From positions 1 through 33,042 of the forward strand of contig JAGCDF010000026.1 in the NCBI GenBank assembly GCA_017651225.1: a stretch of DNA of 33,042 nucleotides, read 5' to 3'. This document shows positions 29,276 through 33,042 of this stretch, in pieces (the first letter of the stretch is position 1; each line of letters opens with the position of its first letter). The translations under genes and the position numbers were made by a program. The notes beneath the pieces are model-generated. The model was given only the letters and a program-made list of their open reading frames with translations. It was not told where the DNA came from and did not search any database. The stretch is from Bacteroidales bacterium (lineage in GTDB: Bacteria; Bacteroidota; Bacteroidia; Bacteroidales; UBA932).

Positions 29276-30400
29276 TCAGTTCCTTCTGAGGTTCTTGGAG
29301 GTGAGGTTGAGGCGGTACTTGAAGGTCCGGTTGCCGTGGTAGTAGGACATCGCGAGCGTGTTGGCGTCGTCGAAGGCGATGCTGTTCAGCAGGCGGTCGC
29401 GGTAGTGGTCCTGGCACTCGGGCTCGGCCCAGGCGAGGACGTAGTTCTCGTCGGCCTTCTGGTAGATCACGATCACGGTGTAGCCGCGGTGGTCGAACAT
29501 GGCGGCTGAGTACTTCGAGGAATTCTTCTTGCCCTTGACGTTGGAGAACTCCTCCACGAGGGAGCTCTCCGGCTGGAGGATGTTGAATTTCATGTGCGTG
29601 GCGGTGGTCAGCGCGTCCGGATTCTGCGTCAGCCACCAGTCGATGGCGGCGTCGGTCAGGTAGAAGTTCTCGGGGATCTGCTCCAGGGCGGGATTGTCCT
29701 GGATGTCCTTGAGCAGCAGGCGCATCCACGGGCGGTCCATGCCGCTGAGCAGGGCCTCGTCGGAGCGGCCGCTCAGGCGGTACGGTTCGTCGCCGCTGCG
29801 GATGTCCTTGCCGCGGAAGGAGACGCAGCCGAACTCGTCGGTCTGCGGGGCGTAGGCGGCCGCGACGTAGGCCGGCTGCGCGCCTTCCATCAGGTAGTGG
29901 AAGAAGAGGTAGCGCGTGCCGCGGATGCTGACCACGGAGGTGCCGTCCACGAAGGCGCGGGCGGTCATTCCCTCGGCGTCGGTCGCAGGCGCGTCATAGA
30001 CGCCCTCCTGCTCCCAGTCGCCGCCCTTCTTCACGAAGGTGACGATGCGCACCTGGTCCAGGGCGAGGCCCTCGCCGTCGAGGCAGATCGCATAGATGCG
30101 GTCCACCGCCTCGCGGCGGTCGGCGATGGCGCGGAACTGCGCGCCGCCGGGCAGGAGCGTGCCGACAATGGCCGCGGCCTGCGCCTCGTCATAGGGCGTG
30201 ATATTGAGCAGCGTGTCCTTGCGCGCCAGGATGTCGGCCGCGTAGACGGACGTCGGATACTTCTTCAGGAATTTGTCGAAGGCGGCCAGGGAAGGGGCCG
30301 CGATGGTCCTGTCGTAGAGTTTGGTCTCCGCCTTCTTCTGCGCGGCCAGCGGCGCGGCGGCCAGCAGCAGGAGCAGGGCGGCGAAAAGGAGTTTTTTCAT
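29276..30400 (-). CDS. Exported protein of unknown function
   Basis: A 374-residue protein with a clear signal peptide (MKKLLFAALLLLLAAAPLAAQ), then a short TPR-like segment (SLAAFDKFLKKYPTSVYAADILARKDTLL) and a mainly beta region with many aromatic residues. I see no catalytic or metal-binding motif and do not recognise the family. The start ATG overlaps the stop of the S9 peptidase by one base (TAATG at 30398-30402), a sign of translational coupling. It sits between two peptidase genes, so it may assist peptide handling in the periplasm; this is inference from position alone. Confidence 0.75.
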   Translation of the reverse strand: MKKLLFAALLLLLAAAPLAAQKKAETKLYDRTIAAPSLAAFDKFLKKYPTSVYAADILARKDTLLNITPYDEAQAAAIVGTLLPGGAQFRAIADRREAVDRIYAICLDGEGLALDQVRIVTFVKKGGDWEQEGVYDAPATDAEGMTARAFVDGTSVVSIRGTRYLFFHYLMEGAQPAYVAAAYAPQTDEFGCVSFRGKDIRSGDEPYRLSGRSDEALLSGMDRPWMRLLLKDIQDNPALEQIPENFYLTDAAIDWWLTQNPDALTTATHMKFNILQPESSLVEEFSNVKGKKNSSKYSAAMFDHRGYTVIVIYQKADENYVLAWAEPECQDHYRDRLLNSIAFDDANTLAMSYYHGNRTFKYRLNLTSKNLRRN

Positions 30401-32247
30401 TATAAGAACGTTTCGAAATAGTCAGTTATCTTTTCGTACAGGTGCACGCGGGCCTTGCCGCGCATGTTGTGCTCGTCGAGCGGGTAGGGGAACCAGTCCA
30501 CCGGGACGCCCTCCTCGATGCAGGTCTGCACGAAGCTGAGCGAGTGCTGGGGCACGACGGTGCCGTCCTGCAGTCCCTGGCAGATGAGCACGCGGCCGGT
30601 CAGGTCTTTGGCGCGGGCGATGAGCGAGCTCTCGGCGTAGCCCTCGGGATTGGTCTCCGGGGTGTCCATGTATCTTTCTCCGTACATCACTTCGTACCAT
30701 TGCCAATCAATAACCGGGCCGCCCGCCACGGCGACCTTGAAGAAGTCGGGGTTGCGGGTGTTGAGCGACAGGGTCATGAAGCCGCCGTAGCTCCAGCCGT
30801 GCACGCCGATGCGCGAGCGGTCGATCCAGGGCGCGCGGTCCAGCAGCGCCCGGATGCCGGCCATCTGGTCTTCGACCTCGGCCGTGCCGCAGCGGCGGTT
30901 GATGGCCTTCTCGAAGGCCGCGCCGCGGTTGGAGGTGCCGCGGTTGTCCTGCACGTAGACGACGTAGCCGCGCTGGGCCATGAGCATTTCCCACATGCGG
31001 ATGTTGCCCAGCCAGGAATTGGTGACCATCTGCGAGTGCGGGCCGCCGTAGACGTACACGATGAGGGGATATTTCTTCGACGGGTCGAAGCCGCGCGGGT
31101 AGAAGAGGCGGTAGTAGTTGTCGAACTGCCCGTCGGCGGAGGGCGTCGTGCCGAGCTCGACGCGGCACTGGGCGTACTCGTCCAGCGGGTCGAGGGCGTT
31201 GAGGATCATCTCCCGCAGCGACCCGTCCGTGCCGCGCACCTGCGTGACGCCGGGCACGTTCAGGGAGCTGAAGCGGTCGATGAACTGGCTGCAGTCGGGC
31301 GCCATCGAGATCTGGTGCCAGCCCTCCTCGGGCGTGAGGCGCTGGGGCTTGCCGACAAGCTTGCGGCCTTTCAGGCGGATGCGGAAGAGGTGGTTCTCGA
31401 TGGGCGAGACCTCCGCGGAGGTGTAGTAGACGTAGGTGCCGTCGTTGGCCACGTACTCCACGTCCGCGTCGACCGGGGTAATGCGCGTGATGCGGCAGAG
31501 GGTGTCGCAGAGGTAGAGGTTGCGGTAGCCGTCGCGGTTGTCCGTGCGGTAGATGAAGTCGTAGCTGCCCTTGATGAAGTAGAGCGGGTCGAGCGGCTCC
31601 ACCCAGGCGTCGTTGGTCTCGGAGAGGATGGTGCGCACGTAGCGCCCGTCGTCCGCGCGGTACATGTTGAGGTTCATCCAGTTCTGCGCCCGATTGACCA
31701 CCTGCACGAAGATGTACTTGCTGTCGGGCGACCAGGTGACGTTCGTCAGGTAGCGCTCGTCGTCGAGGTCGTCGACCTGCAGGGTCGTGAGGATCTGGCC
31801 CTCCATGTCCGTCACGCACAGGGAGACGTGCTCCGAGGCCATGCCGGCCATGGGGTAGCGGATCAGCATCGTCTCGCCGGTGCGGGATGTGATGTTGTAG
31901 ATGGGATACTGGGTGACGGCGGACTCGTCCTTGCGGTACACGGCGAGGCGCCGGCCGTCCGGAGCGGGGAAGACACCGCCGCTGATGCCGAACTCATTGC
32001 GGCTCACGGATTGGCCGTACACGATGCCGGGGCCCTCCGGGACGGGGAGCTTCCACTTCGGGGGCTCCCGCTTGGGGCGCTCCTTGGTCAGCTGGCTGTC
32101 GGCCGTCCAGTAGAGGGGGACCTGCTCGGGATAGACGGAGCGCTCGCCCTGGCCGACGGATTCGGCCACGGTGAGCAGACGGGCGTTGGGGTTGCCCTCG
32201 GGGTGCGTCGCGAGGAGGCCCGCGACGAGCAGCAGCGCGCCGATCAT
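30400..32247 (-). CDS. S9 prolyl oligopeptidase-family peptidase, shortened N-terminus
   Basis: A 615-residue S9 serine peptidase. The hydrolase domain is intact: Ser486 (GWSYGG), Asp561 (GLQDGTVV), His593 (DEHNMRGKARVHLY). The blade segment GPGIVYGQSVSRNEFGISGGVFPAPDGRRLAVYRKDESAVTQYP is typical of Bacteroidetes DPP IV-like enzymes. That segment starts near residue 75 here, though, versus around 180 in normal full-length members, so about 100 residues of early propeller seem absent and a Lys/Pro-rich linker replaces them. The YEE anchor motif of true DPP IV is not seen, so specificity is uncertain. The start overlaps the upstream stop by 4 bases (ATGA); the hydrophobic first 14 residues lack the basic start of a normal signal peptide. 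Confidence 0.85.
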   Translation of the reverse strand: MIGALLLVAGLLATHPEGNPNARLLTVAESVGQGERSVYPEQVPLYWTADSQLTKERPKREPPKWKLPVPEGPGIVYGQSVSRNEFGISGGVFPAPDGRRLAVYRKDESAVTQYPIYNITSRTGETMLIRYPMAGMASEHVSLCVTDMEGQILTTLQVDDLDDERYLTNVTWSPDSKYIFVQVVNRAQNWMNLNMYRADDGRYVRTILSETNDAWVEPLDPLYFIKGSYDFIYRTDNRDGYRNLYLCDTLCRITRITPVDADVEYVANDGTYVYYTSAEVSPIENHLFRIRLKGRKLVGKPQRLTPEEGWHQISMAPDCSQFIDRFSSLNVPGVTQVRGTDGSLREMILNALDPLDEYAQCRVELGTTPSADGQFDNYYRLFYPRGFDPSKKYPLIVYVYGGPHSQMVTNSWLGNIRMWEMLMAQRGYVVYVQDNRGTSNRGAAFEKAINRRCGTAEVEDQMAGIRALLDRAPWIDRSRIGVHGWSYGGFMTLSLNTRNPDFFKVAVAGGPVIDWQWYEVMYGERYMDTPETNPEGYAESSLIARAKDLTGRVLICQGLQDGTVVPQHSLSFVQTCIEEGVPVDWFPYPLDEHNMRGKARVHLYEKITDYFETFL

Positions 32248-32675
32248 AGCGACTCGGCGCCCGTGACGATCGGGATCTCGGAAACGGTCGAAGCCGGGCT
32301 CACGGACACGATGCGGTCCACGATATAGTGCTGCATGCCGCGCCAGGGCAGCATGCCGTTGTACTCCTTGTAGTGGAGCTCCACCTGCTTGCCGCTGCAG
32401 AGCATCAGCGAGTCGGCCACGGCCTTGTCCACGACCGAGAAGTTGAACTCGTTGGACTGCAGGCTGCCGCCGGCCTTCGAGTTGCTCTTGAAGCCGGTCT
32501 GGATGAGGCGGCCCTCGTAGGTCTTCCAGACCCAGCCCTTATAGACGATCTGGTTCAGCTCGCCGGCCTTGACGCCCTCGCCGAACACGAAGTAGAACTT
32601 GAAATACACGAACACGGCGGCGGCCACCAGCAGGATGGCGGTGACCCAGGAGATGATTTTGCCCTTGGTTGTCAT
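32244..32675 (-). CDS. Small single-TM protein of unknown function
   Basis: A 143-residue protein with one N-terminal membrane anchor (about 7-28, KIISWVTAILLVAAAVFVYFKFYFVF) and a small globular outer domain (KAGELNQIVYKGWVWKTYEGRLIQTGFKS... VELHYKEYNGMLPWRGMQHYIVDRI). It resembles a conserved Bacteroidetes family that databases sometimes mislabel as 6-phosphogluconate dehydrogenase; no dehydrogenase motif is present. It is the first gene of the leftward peptidase operon and overlaps the S9 gene by 4 bases. Its function is unknown. Confidence 0.75.
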   Translation of the reverse strand: MTTKGKIISWVTAILLVAAAVFVYFKFYFVFGEGVKAGELNQIVYKGWVWKTYEGRLIQTGFKSNSKAGGSLQSNEFNFSVVDKAVADSLMLCSGKQVELHYKEYNGMLPWRGMQHYIVDRIVSVSPASTVSEIPIVTGAESL

Positions 32676-32705
32676 AGTATTGACGGATTGTAGTTTTCTA
32701 AACTA

Positions 32706-32713
32706 CAAAGATA
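32706..32713 (-). promoter_or_regulatory. -7 box of the peptidase operon
   Basis: Minus-strand TATCTTTG is a perfect TAnnTTTG match, 30 bases before the ATG at 32675. It directly follows the L31 terminator, so the two units are insulated. Confidence 0.55.
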
Positions 32714-32715
32714 AC

Positions 32716-32748
32716 AATAATCCCGGACACCTGGTGCCCGGGATTATT
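32716..32748 (-). terminator. Terminator of rpmE2
   Basis: AATAATCCCGG (32716-32726) pairs perfectly with 32738-32748, with a further CAC/GTG pairing inside the loop. It lies 23 bases after the L31 stop on the leftward transcript. The T tract downstream is weak. Confidence 0.7.
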
Positions 32749-32771
32749 TTACCTATGCTGACGCAGAAGAA

Positions 32772-33023
32772 TTACTTCTTGCGGCTCTTGTAACGCTGAT
32801 AGAACATATCAACACGGCCGGCGCTGTCGACGATCTTCATCTTGCCGGTGTAGAAAGGGTGAGATGTGTTGGAAATCTCAAGCTTTACGAGGGGGTACTC
32901 AACACCGTCAATGGTGATGTTCTCCTTGCTGGTAGCGCAGGAGCGGGTGATGAACACGTCCTCGTTTGACATATCCTTGAAAGCTACAAGACGGTAGGTT
33001 TCGGGATGGATTCCTTTTTTCAT
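32772..33023 (-). CDS. rpmE2: 50S ribosomal protein L31 type B
   Basis: An 83-residue ribosomal protein starting MKKGIHPETYRLVAFKDMSN, with the conserved ISNTSHPFYTGKMKIVDSAGRVDMFYQRY end. It is the zinc-independent type B form: only one cysteine (RSCATSKEN) and no CxxC pairs. It is alone between its terminator and the window edge. Its promoter would lie in the AT-rich last bases or beyond the window. Confidence 0.97.
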   Translation of the reverse strand: MKKGIHPETYRLVAFKDMSNEDVFITRSCATSKENITIDGVEYPLVKLEISNTSHPFYTGKMKIVDSAGRVDMFYQRYKSRKK

Positions 33024-33042
33024 TACACTAGTGTTTTTTGAA

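Overview
The window looks like a chromosomal segment of a GC-rich, probably uncultured member of the Bacteroidales. This rests on gene content (serine palmitoyltransferase, DPP-type S9 peptidases with AQ-type signal peptides, a TPR/outer-membrane-protein pair, a THUMP-like methyltransferase, type B L31). It also rests on repeated matches to the Bacteroidetes sigma-ABfr -7 box TAnnTTTG upstream of genes that lack strong Shine-Dalgarno sites. Genus-level placement is not possible from the sequence alone. I found no rRNA, tRNA, integrase, transposase or CRISPR array.

Layout, left to right. (1) 1-1012: the end of an unidentified gene, then a leftward RHH antitoxin/PIN toxin pair flanked by a 33-bp direct repeat of the 3' end of the next gene. 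(2) 980-4106 leftward: a ROK regulator followed by an ABC-F ATPase whose C-terminal linker is built from palindromic repeats. (3) 4184-9718 rightward: four genes joined by 4-base ATGA overlaps (two-TM HAMP-like protein, TrkH, RecD-like helicase, DPP IV peptidase), closed by a 21-bp bidirectional terminator. (4) 9772-12551 leftward: a CE1-like esterase and a THUMP-like methyltransferase carrying two repeat insertions. (5) 12552-12908: a non-coding stretch with four hairpins at about 51-bp spacing. (6) Phosphoglucomutase rightward, then Nth and FtsE-like ATPase leftward. (7) 15970-27868 rightward: TPR lipo/secretory protein, outer membrane beta-barrel, gyrB, serine palmitoyltransferase, short-chain reductase, 7TM-HD phosphodiesterase, and a trigger factor without PPIase domain. 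(8) 27922-33023 leftward: L31, then a four-gene peptidase operon.

How genes work together: serine palmitoyltransferase and the reductase are plausible consecutive steps of sphingolipid base synthesis. TrkH and the HAMP-like protein are probably a K+ uptake unit. The DPP IV and S9 peptidases, the M20 dipeptidase and the exported unknown protein suggest peptide degradation in the periplasm and cytosol.

The most interesting signal is a set of short palindromic repeats that occur between genes and also in frame inside at least two coding sequences (ABC-F, methyltransferase), with base-pair-preserving changes between copies. This resembles the behaviour of Rickettsia palindromic elements. The separate 51-bp hairpin array upstream of phosphoglucomutase also shows covarying stems and has no function I recognise.
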